Below, one piece after another: positions 17,610 to 27,082 of a stretch of DNA of 64,000 nucleotides. Positions within the stretch are counted from its first letter, which is position 1, and each line of letters opens with the position of its first letter. The notes below the pieces were generated by a model. That model was given only the letters and a program-made list of their open reading frames with translations. It was not told where the DNA came from and ran no database searches. Made by a program: the position numbers and the translations under genes. The stretch comes from Desulfurobacterium atlanticum (lineage in GTDB: Bacteria > Aquificota > Aquificia > Desulfurobacteriales > Desulfurobacteriaceae), in assembly GCF_900188395.1 (NCBI RefSeq), contig NZ_FZOB01000001.1:124001-188000 (forward strand), in the 5' to 3' direction.

Positions 17610-18186
17610 CTCCTGTCATCCTTGGTGCCAGTAAAGAATTTCATTCATAATCCTTTAGAGACTCTTCGGTCACTACGTTCCCTCAGAGTGACAGGAAAAA
17701 CGTCATCCTGAGCATTTCCCTTTCCGTCATTCTGAGCGAAGCGAAGAATCCACCGTCCTGAGGGCGCAGCCCGAAGGATCTCATTCCTTGAGACTCTTCG
17801 GCTACTTTGTAGCCTCAGAGTGACGGGAAAGTGTCATCCTGAGTGCTCCATTTCGTCATCCTGAGCGGAGCGAAGGATCTATCCCTTGAGACTCTTCGGT
17901 CACTACGTTCCCTCAGAGTGACGAATAACAACTCATCCTGTGCATCCCTCTTTTCGTCATCCTGAGGGTGCAGCCCGAGGGATCTCATTCTTTGAGACTC
18001 TTCGGTCGCTGTGCTCCCTCAGAGTGACGAGAAAAGCGTCATCCTGAGCATTTCCCTTTCCGTCATTCTGAGCGAAGCGAAGGATCTCATCCCTTGAGAC
18101 TCTTCGGTCGCTGTGCTCCCTCAGAGTGACGAGAAAAGCGTCATCCTGAGCCCCCCCTTCCGTCATTCTGAGCGAAGCGAAGAATC
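17610..18186 (-). repeat. Hairpin-repeat array 7
   Basis: About 580 bp between the second HEPN/MNT pair and manC, containing at least five A-type hairpins (GACTCTTCGGTC ... CTCAGAGTGAC) alternating with B-type hairpins, several with GCGAAGC tips. The last element abuts the manC stop codon. Its downstream position means a transcript of the polysaccharide operon would end in this array. Confidence 0.9.
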
Positions 18187-19644
18187 TCATTCCCTACAAT
18201 ACCTATCATCAAACCTGACTATATCATCTTCTTCAACATATTCTCCGACCTGAACTTCTATCAACTCAAGAGGTATCTTCCCCGGATTTATAAGCCTGTG
18301 CTTTCTTGTTTTCGGAACAAAAATACTTTCATTCTCATGCACAAAAATTTCCTTTAAATTTCCATTATCATCTTCAAGGATAACCTTAGCTGTTCCTTTT
18401 ACCACTACCCAGTGTTCACTCCTGTGGTAGTGAAGCTGCAAACTTAAAGCCTCCCCCGGCTTTACAGTAATCCTTTTTATTCTGTATCTATCCCCCTTTT
18501 CAAGCTCAGTGAAACTTCCCCATGGACGATAAACTGTTGTATGAAATTCTGTTAAATGCTTAAACTTCTCACTTTCTTTTAACTTTCTTACAACTTCTCT
18601 AACCTTTTGACCTTCCCCTTTCTTTGCGATTAACAAAACATCATCTGTTTCAATAATCATTAAGTCTTCAATTCCAATAGTAGAAACAACTCTTTTATTA
18701 CCCAAAATCAAAGAATCTTTTGTATTAATATCGATAACATTACCAACCTTTACATTTCTATTTTCATCCTTTTCCATCACTTCATAAAAAGCATCCCATG
18801 AGCCTACATCTGACCAAGTTATGTCAAGTGGCAAAACAACACCCTTTTCTGTTTTTTCCATTACAGCGTAATCTATAGAAGTATCCGGCATAGATTCAAA
18901 GTTCTCCAAAACTTCTTCAAATGTACTATTTTCTACTTTTTCATAAATTTCAGGTGCATTTTTCTTAAATTCTTCAAAAATCGTTTTTATAGTAAAAGCA
19001 AACATTCCACTATTCCAGTAGTAATTTCCTTTTGCTAAATACTCTTTAGCAGTTTCTAAATCGGGCTTTTCGTGGAATTGCCTCACTTTGTAAATGGTAG
19101 GGTTAGTTGAGGGTGAGTTGTGGTTAGTTTCGGTTAGTGATAGAGCACTATCGGCTTCAATATAGCCGTAGCCTGTTTCTGGTTTTGTAGGTCTAATACC
19201 AAAAGTTACGATATATCCTTCTTTTGCTATTTTTTCAGCCTTCTTCATGTATTCAGCAAACTTTTCAACAGGTGAAATAATATGGTCAGAAGGAGATACA
19301 AATAAAACTTCATCTTCAGATACTTTAAGCTTTTCAAGTGCAAACTTTGCTGCAAGCGCTATTGCTGGAGCCGTGTTTCTTCCCAACGGTTCAAGAATTA
19401 GATTAAAAGACTCAACGCTTGAATCGTTAAATACTTCTGAGAGCTGGTTTTTAATGTGGAATTGGTAATCTTTATTAGTTATTATGATTAAATCTTCCGG
19501 ATTAACAGCAAGTAAACTTCTTTCAACAGTTTTTTGAAATAAGGATTTTTCATCACCGATTTTTAAGAATTGCTTGGGATATTTTTTTCTTGATATTGGA
19601 AAAAGCCGTGTACCACTTCCGCCAGCAAGAATTATTGTTTTCAT
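18187..19644 (-). CDS. manC: Mannose-1-phosphate guanylyltransferase / mannose-6-phosphate isomerase
   Basis: A type II bifunctional enzyme of about 485 aa that makes GDP-mannose. The N-terminal nucleotidyltransferase has GGSGTRLFPISRKKYPKQFLK, and the C-terminal cupin isomerase domain has QLHYHRSEHWVVVKGTA. The start at 19644 is supported by GGAGG 7 nt upstream; the open frame continues further upstream into a glycosyltransferase remnant without a stop. It is the last gene of the minus-strand polysaccharide operon. Confidence 0.93.
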   Translation of the reverse strand: MKTIILAGGSGTRLFPISRKKYPKQFLKIGDEKSLFQKTVERSLLAVNPEDLIIITNKDYQFHIKNQLSEVFNDSSVESFNLILEPLGRNTAPAIALAAKFALEKLKVSEDEVLFVSPSDHIISPVEKFAEYMKKAEKIAKEGYIVTFGIRPTKPETGYGYIEADSALSLTETNHNSPSTNPTIYKVRQFHEKPDLETAKEYLAKGNYYWNSGMFAFTIKTIFEEFKKNAPEIYEKVENSTFEEVLENFESMPDTSIDYAVMEKTEKGVVLPLDITWSDVGSWDAFYEVMEKDENRNVKVGNVIDINTKDSLILGNKRVVSTIGIEDLMIIETDDVLLIAKKGEGQKVREVVRKLKESEKFKHLTEFHTTVYRPWGSFTELEKGDRYRIKRITVKPGEALSLQLHYHRSEHWVVVKGTAKVILEDDNGNLKEIFVHENESIFVPKTRKHRLINPGKIPLELIEVQVGEYVEEDDIVRFDDRYCRE

Positions 19645-19759
19645 TAACTTTCCTCCAATTTTAACCAAAAAATTCTTCTATTTTCTTATCTACAAATTCC
19701 TTGAATTCTTTTTTAAACCTTTCTTTACTGAATTTTTCAGCGTTTTTTTGAATTTTTAT
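19645..19759 (-). pseudogene. Possible glycosyltransferase C-terminal remnant upstream of manC
   Basis: In the manC frame, between a TGA at 19760-19762 and the manC ATG, the translation reads IQKNAEKFSKERFKKEFKEF and continues with charged residues. The pattern NAExFSxERFK is what many GT4-type glycosyltransferases have at their C terminus. No start codon or enzyme body is attached. A GT N-terminal fragment lies at 24366-24671 on the same strand, so the two could be the ends of one interrupted gene. Tentative. Confidence 0.4.
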
Positions 19760-19796
19760 TCATAGATTATTCGTTATTAACATCCTATATCAAAAA

Positions 19797-20906
19797 TTAA
19801 ATATCTCTTAAAAATTTTCTTACTGCATCAAGAACAGTATCTACAGAAATTGATTCCATACATTTATTTTTATTACAACCATATTCAAATCCTAAGTTTA
19901 AACACGGAGAACACTTCAATGGGCTTTGAATAGCAACAGAGTTTTCATTTAGTGGCCCCCACCTTTTAGAAGATGTAGGGCCATGTAAAGCCACAAGATT
20001 ACAGTTTAGAGCAGAAGCTAAATGCATAATGCCGGTATTTACGCTAATTACCAAAAAACTTTTCCTTAGTAAAAGAATTACATCTTTTAGAGATAATTCA
20101 CCAGCGACAACGTTTACAAAATCTTTTCTTTTACACAAATTATAAATGTGTAAAGCACGATTTCTATCTACTTTTGCCCCAGTTAAAGTAATGAGATATC
20201 CTTTACTCGTCAAGTAATCTATAAGTTGTATCCAGTAAGTTTCAGGCCACTCCTTTAGATAACTTCTTGAACCTCCTGGAAACATATGAATAACAATTAG
20301 TTTTTTATCTTTCTTAACATTAGTATCTACTTTAATTTGCGGGAAATTGCTATCTTCTATATTTATTTGTTTAAGAATATTTTTATAATTAAATAATTCA
20401 TGAATCTTATCACTATGCTCTACGGCAGTATCATAAATGTAATGTCTATATTGATTCTTAGTTTTAAATCCTACTTTAAACTTAGCATTAGCAAAATAAG
20501 AAAATAAAGCATTCAACCTTGGCCATGGACCAAAATCAAGCCAAGCATCAAACTCATATTGTTTTATTATAGAAATTGCATTGAATGGATTCTTTATAGG
20601 TAGCTTTATAACGTTCACATTAAAGAATGCTTCAGCTATTATCTTTGCTATTTCGTAATTACTTGAACCTGTAAATAAAGTTATTTTAGCTTGAGGCATA
20701 CTTTCATTTATACCTCTTATAATAGCACTAAGTAAAACAGTATCACCTATAGCAGCTGTTTTTAATAAAGCTATCTTTTCAATTAATTGAGGTCTTTTTC
20801 TCTTTCTGTTAAAAAATCCTAATGTGAATATTACTGGAATACCAAAATATCTATCTAAAAATTTTAAAAGTTTACTGCCCCTCTCATTGTTATATTTTTT
20901 ACCCAT
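19797..20906 (-). CDS. GT9-family heptosyltransferase (WaaF/WaaC-like)
   Basis: A 369-aa glycosyltransferase family 9 protein. LLKTAAIGDTVLLSAII near residue 45, HMFPGGSRSYLKEWP near 205 and VISVNTGIMHLASALN near 290 are the usual landmarks. GT9 enzymes transfer heptose from ADP-heptose to LPS core or another glycan. The preceding genes make ADP-heptose and the spacing to hldD is zero, so heptose transfer is the natural reading. Codons are AT-rich. Confidence 0.85.
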   Translation of the reverse strand: MGKKYNNERGSKLLKFLDRYFGIPVIFTLGFFNRKRKRPQLIEKIALLKTAAIGDTVLLSAIIRGINESMPQAKITLFTGSSNYEIAKIIAEAFFNVNVIKLPIKNPFNAISIIKQYEFDAWLDFGPWPRLNALFSYFANAKFKVGFKTKNQYRHYIYDTAVEHSDKIHELFNYKNILKQINIEDSNFPQIKVDTNVKKDKKLIVIHMFPGGSRSYLKEWPETYWIQLIDYLTSKGYLITLTGAKVDRNRALHIYNLCKRKDFVNVVAGELSLKDVILLLRKSFLVISVNTGIMHLASALNCNLVALHGPTSSKRWGPLNENSVAIQSPLKCSPCLNLGFEYGCNKNKCMESISVDTVLDAVRKFLRDI

Positions 20907-21851
20907 TTAAAGATAACCTCCACTCCTTTTCAAAGTTTGAACATAGTCCTTAACTCCTATTTCTAATTCTGTGAAGGACTTCTCATATCCTGTTTTCTTT
21001 AAATTTGTTAAATCTGCCTCTGTGAAAGTTTGATATTTTCCCTTTAATTGCTCAGAAAAAGGAATAAACTCAATTTTTACATCCTTATCATATAATCGTT
21101 GCATTATCTTTGCTATATCTAAAAAACTTCTTGCTTTACCTGTACCACAATTAAATATTCCTTTTTTATCTGGATTCTCAAAGAAAAACATATTAACATT
21201 AACAACATCTTTTACATATATGAAATCCCTCTTGAAGTTCTCGCTACCTTCAAATAATTTCACCTTTCCTTCTTTTAATATTTGATTATGAAAATGAAAT
21301 ACCACAGAAGCCATTTTTTCTTTATGATTTTCCTGAGGACCATAAACGTTAAAATATCTAAGTCCTACAATTTGAACCTCTACATTGTTAATAATCCGCC
21401 TCACATAATGATCAAATAGAAACTTTGAAAAGGCATAAATATTCAGAGGATATTCGCATCCTTTTACTTCTCTAAAACCATTTTTTCCAGTCCCATAAAC
21501 AGATGCAGATGATGCATAAATAAACCTTATCTTATTATCCATAGCAAAATGCAACAACTTTTTACTATAAGCATAATTATTTTCCATCATATATCTACCA
21601 TCATACTCCATTGTATTTGAACATGCTCCCTGATGAAATATAACTTCTATGTTTAAACCTTGGAATTTAGAAAGATTCTCTATAAAGTCTCGTTTATCTA
21701 TAAAATCCAAAAATTCTAACCTATTTAGATTTCTATGCTTCTCTGAATTTTCTAAGTTATCAACGATTAATATTTCGTCAATTCCCTTCTCGTTTAGCTC
21801 CTTAACTATATTACTTCCAATGAAACCAGCTCCTCCAGTAACTATTATCAC
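20907..21851 (-). CDS. hldD: ADP-L-glycero-D-manno-heptose 6-epimerase
   Basis: A 314-aa extended short-chain dehydrogenase. The Rossmann motif GGAGFIGSN is at residues 6-14. FHQGACSNTMEYDG is specific to HldD/RfaD proteins, and the catalytic YAFSK lies near residue 139. It converts ADP-D,D-heptose to the L,D form, the last step of ADP-heptose synthesis. It abuts the heptosyltransferase and follows hldE with a 9-nt gap. Confidence 0.93.
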   Translation of the reverse strand: MIIVTGGAGFIGSNIVKELNEKGIDEILIVDNLENSEKHRNLNRLEFLDFIDKRDFIENLSKFQGLNIEVIFHQGACSNTMEYDGRYMMENNYAYSKKLLHFAMDNKIRFIYASSASVYGTGKNGFREVKGCEYPLNIYAFSKFLFDHYVRRIINNVEVQIVGLRYFNVYGPQENHKEKMASVVFHFHNQILKEGKVKLFEGSENFKRDFIYVKDVVNVNMFFFENPDKKGIFNCGTGKARSFLDIAKIMQRLYDKDVKIEFIPFSEQLKGKYQTFTEADLTNLKKTGYEKSFTELEIGVKDYVQTLKRSGGYL

Positions 21852-21860
21852 TAGTTCCTC

Positions 21861-23276
21861 CTATCTATTTCTCATTTTTTCTATTAGAAATGTTGTAGAA
21901 TAGCCTTCAATAAAAGGTAAAGTTATAGTTTTCTTCGCAAACTCTCTTCCAACAATCTCTTCTAATTTGTAATCTCCTCCCTTAACTAATACATGAGGTT
22001 TTATTTCCTTAATAAGGTTATAAGGCGTATCTTCATCAAAAATAACTACATAATCAACGAACTCTAAACTTGCAAGAAGTTCTGCTCTGTCTTCCTGCCT
22101 ATTTATAGGTCTATCTTTACCTTTTATTCTCTTTACAGAATCATCACTATTTAAACCTACAATAAGAACATCTCCCAATTCCTTAGCTTTTTTCAGATAC
22201 TCAATATGTCCTCTATGTAAAATATCAAAACACCCATTTGTAAAAACAATTTTTTTTCCTTTTTCTCTCAACATAGCTATCTCTACTATCAGGTCTTGAA
22301 GATGTCTAAGCTTTCTATTCCTATAAACTTTTAAAGCGTTCTTTAACTCATCCAAAGTAATAGGTGCCGTACCTATTTTCCTTACTACTATTCCAGCTGC
22401 TGTATTTGCTATCTTGATAGCATCTGAAATATTAATCCCTGCAGATATAGCCGTTGCCAACGTTGCAACTACAGTATCTCCAGCCCCTGAAACATCATAA
22501 ACCTCTTTTGCTTCGGATCTAATGTGATGCACCTCGTTTTCTGCAATTAAAGACATTCCTTTTTCTGAACGGGTTACCAATAAATACTTTAGGTTATACT
22601 TTTCTCTAACTTCTTGTCCATAAGTTTCTATCTCTTTATCATCATTTCTTATTTCTATTTTCAGTAAATCAGAAAGCTCTTTTAGGTTAGGTGTGATAAT
22701 TGTTGCTCCTTTATATTTGCTCCAATCGTTACCTTTAGGATCAACTATTACAGGGAGATTTTTTTCTCGAGCTTGGTTTATAACAAATTGGGATAACTCA
22801 AAGTTAACCATTCCTTTACCATAGTCGGAGATAACCAGACAATCAACTTTATTAATTAGAGTCAAAATATATTCTTTTACCCTTTCTATCTCTTCCTGTT
22901 CTAAATGTTTTATCTCCTCAAAGTCTATTCTAACTATTTGCTGATGTTCACCAACAACTCTTATCTTAGTAATTGTAGGTAAATCTCTTTCTAAAAGATG
23001 ATATTTAACTTGTTTTTCGTCTAAGAGCTGCTTGATAACGCTTTTATTAGAATCTTCTCCTACAGCTCCAATCATGTAAGCTTTAGCTTTTAAGTTGATA
23101 ATGTTGTTAACTACATTACCTGCACCACCCAGAGTATATTCTTCACGATTAACTTTAACTACAGGAACCGGAGCTTCAGGAGAAATTCTATTTACATTTC
23201 CAAAATAGTATTTATCTAACATCAAATCACCAAGGACAAGGACTGAAGCATTAGAAAAGTCCAACTTATCAAACAT
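21861..23276 (-). CDS. hldE: Bifunctional heptose-7-phosphate kinase / heptose-1-phosphate adenylyltransferase
   Basis: A 471-aa two-domain enzyme. The ribokinase-like N-terminal domain has [10 protein letters not shown] near residue 50 and the catalytic [14 protein letters not shown] near 255. The C-terminal nucleotidyltransferase has [12 protein letters not shown] near residue 350. It carries out kinase and adenylyl-transfer steps of ADP-heptose synthesis. The start overlaps the gmhA end by 8 nt. A second, stand-alone adenylyltransferase domain is encoded at 54685-55170. Confidence 0.93.
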   Translation of the reverse strand: MFDKLDFSNASVLVLGDLMLDKYYFGNVNRISPEAPVPVVKVNREEYTLGGAGNVVNNIINLKAKAYMIGAVGEDSNKSVIKQLLDEKQVKYHLLERDLPTITKIRVVGEHQQIVRIDFEEIKHLEQEEIERVKEYILTLINKVDCLVISDYGKGMVNFELSQFVINQAREKNLPVIVDPKGNDWSKYKGATIITPNLKELSDLLKIEIRNDDKEIETYGQEVREKYNLKYLLVTRSEKGMSLIAENEVHHIRSEAKEVYDVSGAGDTVVATLATAISAGINISDAIKIANTAAGIVVRKIGTAPITLDELKNALKVYRNRKLRHLQDLIVEIAMLREKGKKIVFTNGCFDILHRGHIEYLKKAKELGDVLIVGLNSDDSVKRIKGKDRPINRQEDRAELLASLEFVDYVVIFDEDTPYNLIKEIKPHVLVKGGDYKLEEIVGREFAKKTITLPFIEGYSTTFLIEKMRNR

Positions 23277-23835
23277 CTGAAAACTCCCTATCTACAATTT
23301 CACATACTATGTGTCCGATTAATATATGACATTCCTGAATTCTCGGAGTATTATTTGAAGGAACTACTATGGCTAAGTCAACTAAATCTTTCAACTTTCC
23401 TCCGTTTTTTCCAAGCAAACCTACTGTATAACATCCAATTTCTTTAGCTTTTAAAATACCTCTTATCACATTCTCGCTATTACCAGAGGTTGATATACCT
23501 ATTACTAAGTCTCCTTTATTAGCCAGAGCTTCTATCTGTCTTGCAAAAATTTCATTAAAGGAATAATCATTTCCTACCGCTGTTAGAATAGATGTATCTG
23601 TCGTTAAAGCTATTGCTGGTAGCCCTTTTCTTTCTTTTTTAAATCTTCCTACAAGTTCAGCTGCTATATGCTGACAATCTGCTGCACTTCCTCCGTTGCC
23701 CATAAGTAAGACTTTATTGTGTTTTTTTAAAATATCACTTAGTTTCTTTCCTAAATTTTCTATTTCGTTCAGAAGATTTCGCAATTTAGTTACGGTTTCT
23801 AAATGTTCCTTAAAAGCTTTTTCCGTTATTATCAT
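23269..23835 (-). CDS. gmhA: Sedoheptulose-7-phosphate isomerase
   Basis: A 188-aa SIS-domain protein that makes D-glycero-D-manno-heptose 7-phosphate. [20 protein letters not shown] near residue 47 and [11 protein letters not shown] near 117 are characteristic of GmhA. It is the first gene of the gmhA-hldE-hldD-GT9 block. No gmhB phosphatase gene is present in the window. Confidence 0.93.
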   Translation of the reverse strand: MIITEKAFKEHLETVTKLRNLLNEIENLGKKLSDILKKHNKVLLMGNGGSAADCQHIAAELVGRFKKERKGLPAIALTTDTSILTAVGNDYSFNEIFARQIEALANKGDLVIGISTSGNSENVIRGILKAKEIGCYTVGLLGKNGGKLKDLVDLAIVVPSNNTPRIQECHILIGHIVCEIVDREFSDV

Positions 23836-23876
23836 TCACTACCTCCACTAGCTTATTAAATGCCTCATCTACACTG

Positions 23877-24350
23877 TCATACTCCCCTAAAAATCAAGAC
23901 CAAAAATTCAGAAAATTTGTTAAGTTCCCTATGCAACTTCTTCATCTCCTTCTTTTTCCATTCAGTCTCTGCATTTCCCTTCAGATTGTTATAGCTTGCA
24001 AATATTTGCTTTATCCCAAGTTCTGAACAGAATTTCATAAAGCTTTTACTCGTAGGTTGACTTCCATAATCACTGACAAGTTTTATCCCTTTGCCCATGG
24101 CTCCTTCAGGATAACCGTTGAAGAGTGCTTCTTGAAGAGCAGTTATCCATTGACTGCTTTTATTTCTTAGGGAAATTTCATATCCAAGTATCTCTTTTGT
24201 GTACCAGTCAATCACTATTATCAGGGTCGCCCATCCAGGCCTATCTATCCCAAACTTTGTGCCATCTATCCCAAGTATTTTCCTTGGCTTTATAACCTTC
24301 GGCTTTTTCTTTGGAGTTTTCAGTCGATTTCCTCTTCTTTCATTAGCCAT
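23877..24350 (-). pseudogene. IS3-type transposase (integrase-core) remnant
   Basis: A 157-codon rve-type DDE domain. Asp29 (GIDGTKF), Asp94 (VSDYGSQPTS) and Glu130 (GNAETE) give a DDE triad with 35 residues between the last two. Directly after Glu130 the sequence leaves the family pattern and soon stops, and the helix-turn-helix N terminus is missing. I found no terminal inverted repeats by eye. It is a dead IS fragment between a broken glycosyltransferase and gmhA. Confidence 0.8.
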
Positions 24351-24365
24351 AAATCCTCTTTCGAT

Positions 24366-24671
24366 TTATCTGATAATTTCGTGCATATTTTTACATCCAT
24401 TTTCTCTAACTTGGGATATTGTAGTTACATCTTCTGATAAATCAAACTGTTCTATTGCTAATGGAAAAAACACAAGATAATTCCTATATTTAGGTAGTTT
24501 TTGAATAAATGAAATTCTAATATCCGCTTTTTCAAAGATAGAACTTTTGAAATTCTCTTCATTTTTTACAAGAGTATAAATAGGAGAAGGATATAGTTTA
24601 TAAATAACTTCTAATACTTTCTCTGCTCCTGCTAAAGTTGTAAGCCAATCATGAACAAGCGCTATTTTCAA
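24366..24671 (-). pseudogene. Glycosyltransferase (GT4/WbaZ-like), N-terminal fragment
   Basis: 101 codons matching the start of a GT4-like transferase: [29 protein letters not shown] and FFPLAIEQFDLS. After that point the family pattern is lost, and the frame ends at a TAA just upstream of the IS remnant. The start overlaps the previous GT4 stop by 4 nt, so the gene was once a coupled member of the operon. About 250 residues are missing. Confidence 0.75.
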
Positions 24672-25723
24672 TTTTGAACAACCTCTTCTATTATTTTTGC
24701 AAGCTTTTCTGCTGATTTTTCCCAGCTAAATAATTTTACTCTTTCCAATCCTTTCTTTATTAATTCTTTTTGAAGCAGTTCATATTTTAAAACAGTTTCT
24801 ATACCTTTTGCAATATCATTCACATCATAAGGATTTACATAATAAGCAGCATCACCGCAAACTTCAGGTAAACTTGCAACATTTGAAACTACAACAGGAG
24901 TTCCGCAAGCCATAGCTTCAAGTGGCGGAAGACCAAAGCCTTCGTAGAGAGAAGGATAAACGAATAATTTTGCTCTCTGATAGAGATTAACTAATTCTTC
25001 ATCTGGAACATAGCCTGTAAACTCTATATTTGGAGTTTCCTTTATCAGTTGTTCAATTTCTTGGTTAGAAAAAACTTTATTTTTGCTTCCAACTATTAAA
25101 AGTTTATGTTCTTTTAACTTCAGTTTCTTAAAAGCTAAAATAAGATTTTTGAAATTTTTCCGTGGGTCTAAAGAAGATACTGCAAGGATAAAATTTTCTT
25201 TTTTTATAGAAGGATTAAAGGAAAACTTGTTCGAAATTCCGTTATAAATTACTTCTACTTTTTGTGATGGTATATTAAGCAAATTAATAATTTCTGTTTT
25301 TGAAAAATTGCTAACAGTTAGAATTATCTTTGCTTTTTTAGCTATTTTTGGAATTAAAGTTCTATAAAATAGGTAAAACTTTCTTGAAAACCATTCAGGA
25401 TGTTTTAAAAAAGCTAAGTCATGGATAGTGATAATTTGATTTTTGTATATTAAAGGAGCAGCATTAACTAAATTTATTAAAAGAGAATTACCAACTTTTT
25501 TTAGATACACAGGCAGATCTACTTGCTCCCATAAATGCCCAGTATTTACTCCTATAGTTTTAACATTCAATTCATTTGCAATTTTAGTATGAAGAATATT
25601 TCTTGGAGAGACAAACACTACATTTAGCATTAGTTTTTTAAGTTGAAGTGAAATTTCTATCGCAAATCTTTGAGTTCCTGTAATTTTCTGAGTTAGGAAG
25701 CGAGAGTTAATTAAAATATTCAT
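24668..25723 (-). CDS. GT4-family glycosyltransferase
   Basis: A 351-aa GT-B enzyme. The C-terminal nucleotide-sugar domain shows [19 protein letters not shown] near residue 180 and [21 protein letters not shown] near 260, with the E-x7-E motif. It probably adds mannose or a similar sugar during repeat-unit assembly; the donor is not determined. Starts and stops overlap on both sides by 4 nt. Confidence 0.88.
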   Translation of the reverse strand: MNILINSRFLTQKITGTQRFAIEISLQLKKLMLNVVFVSPRNILHTKIANELNVKTIGVNTGHLWEQVDLPVYLKKVGNSLLINLVNAAPLIYKNQIITIHDLAFLKHPEWFSRKFYLFYRTLIPKIAKKAKIILTVSNFSKTEIINLLNIPSQKVEVIYNGISNKFSFNPSIKKENFILAVSSLDPRKNFKNLILAFKKLKLKEHKLLIVGSKNKVFSNQEIEQLIKETPNIEFTGYVPDEELVNLYQRAKLFVYPSLYEGFGLPPLEAMACGTPVVVSNVASLPEVCGDAAYYVNPYDVNDIAKGIETVLKYELLQKELIKKGLERVKLFSWEKSAEKLAKIIEEVVQN

Positions 25724-27078
25724 AACTCTCCTTTACCCTTACAAAAGATAATAGAATTTAAAGAAAAGAGAAAAACATTGATTAATAAAAACACATAAAA
25801 AGACCAAAAACCAGCAGTAATAAAGAATTTTGAAACAAAACTATATATAACTGTTTTACTATAACCCTTTATTGTATCTCCATAAAGCATAACGGATTTC
25901 TTTATTTGTAAATCTACGTACCTTAAAAAATAACCAGCTATTAATCCTAAAAATATTACTCCTAAAATACCAAAGTTAAAATATGCTTCACCAAACATAC
26001 CAGGTCTTAAACCTGCATGTTCTGAAGGAGAAAAACCCACTATTTTATTTGTTACTACAGAAATAGCCCATTGGGATCTAAAATCTGAGATAAATCTTGG
26101 TATAAATGAAATTAATCCCGCAAGATAAGTTTTTCCTAAAAAGTATTCTCCATTCCAATACGATAATATCCAAGCGAAATCTCTTGTGTCTGAAAAATTA
26201 TTACCATAAAAGATTTTAATAAAACCTTTTAATAAAACATTTGAAATATTATATTGACCATGCCTTAAGGAGTCTATATAAAGTGCTAAAAAAAGAGTAA
26301 GCAAACCTACTAACGATATTTTGAAGAAATTTTCTTTACCATTTTTATCAAAAATATAAAATAGATATAAAGTAACTAATGAACCCAAAATAGCTCCTCT
26401 TGTTCCTAAAAATATCCCGCCTGCTATTAAAATATAAACTAAAAGTTTAAATTTTACTTTTTTATATTTTAAGAAAAATAAAAAAGAGTACAATAAAGAA
26501 ATGGGATATAATGAAATAGTAACATTATATAACGGTCTTAAAACATCATTTTTAAGGAAAAAGCCTCGCGGATTAAACAAATATCCAAACTTAACCTGTA
26601 TTAAAAAAACAAAAAAGAGCATAATAATAGTTATGCTTGATAAAATAGTTACAGCAACTTCTCTTCTTAGGTTTGAATAAACCACCTTTTCAATGGGTAA
26701 TATAAAAATATATAATATACTGAAAATAGTTTTAAGCTTTAAAGTATCATAGATATACCTACCAATCCATAAGCTAACATAACCAGTTACAGTAATTAAA
26801 AATGCTTTGTCAATATATTTCTCTAATTTATAATAATCATTTCCTGTCGATATAATATTCATAAAAGAAGCATTAAAAGGATACATCAGCAAAACTGGAA
26901 TAAAAAATAATAAAAATAATGTAAAATACCAGTAATCTATAACCCAACCTGTTTTCTTTTTAGTATAATGCCACGATAGTATAAAGTGTAAAATTAAAAT
27001 AATATCTAAAGTTAATAAAGGTAAAGAAAATCTTAACAAACCACTTACAAGTTCAATTTTATGGCCTATCTCAAACAT
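25720..27078 (-). CDS. O-antigen polymerase-like membrane protein (Wzy candidate)
   Basis: A 452-aa protein with about 10-12 hydrophobic segments and a large loop near residues 300-350 (including SFIPRFISDFRSQWA and FSPSEHAGLRPGMFGEAYFN). That layout and its place between GTs and a Wzx flippase point to the oligosaccharide repeat-unit polymerase. Wzy proteins are poorly conserved, so the call rests on topology and context. It is very AT-rich. Confidence 0.75.
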   Translation of the reverse strand: MFEIGHKIELVSGLLRFSLPLLTLDIILILHFILSWHYTKKKTGWVIDYWYFTLFLLFFIPVLLMYPFNASFMNIISTGNDYYKLEKYIDKAFLITVTGYVSLWIGRYIYDTLKLKTIFSILYIFILPIEKVVYSNLRREVAVTILSSITIIMLFFVFLIQVKFGYLFNPRGFFLKNDVLRPLYNVTISLYPISLLYSFLFFLKYKKVKFKLLVYILIAGGIFLGTRGAILGSLVTLYLFYIFDKNGKENFFKISLVGLLTLFLALYIDSLRHGQYNISNVLLKGFIKIFYGNNFSDTRDFAWILSYWNGEYFLGKTYLAGLISFIPRFISDFRSQWAISVVTNKIVGFSPSEHAGLRPGMFGEAYFNFGILGVIFLGLIAGYFLRYVDLQIKKSVMLYGDTIKGYSKTVIYSFVSKFFITAGFWSFYVFLLINVFLFSLNSIIFCKGKGEL

Positions 27079-27082
27079 CTGC

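Noticed and set aside
9018-18186. CRISPR array
   Set aside because: Repeats are composite hairpins of variable form with no regular unique spacers, and no cas gene is present.
23836-23877. Short frame ending just inside gmhA ([20 protein letters not shown])
   Set aside because: It looks protein-like and may be the tail of a lost gene or a frameshifted transposase end, but it is too short and matches nothing I recognise.
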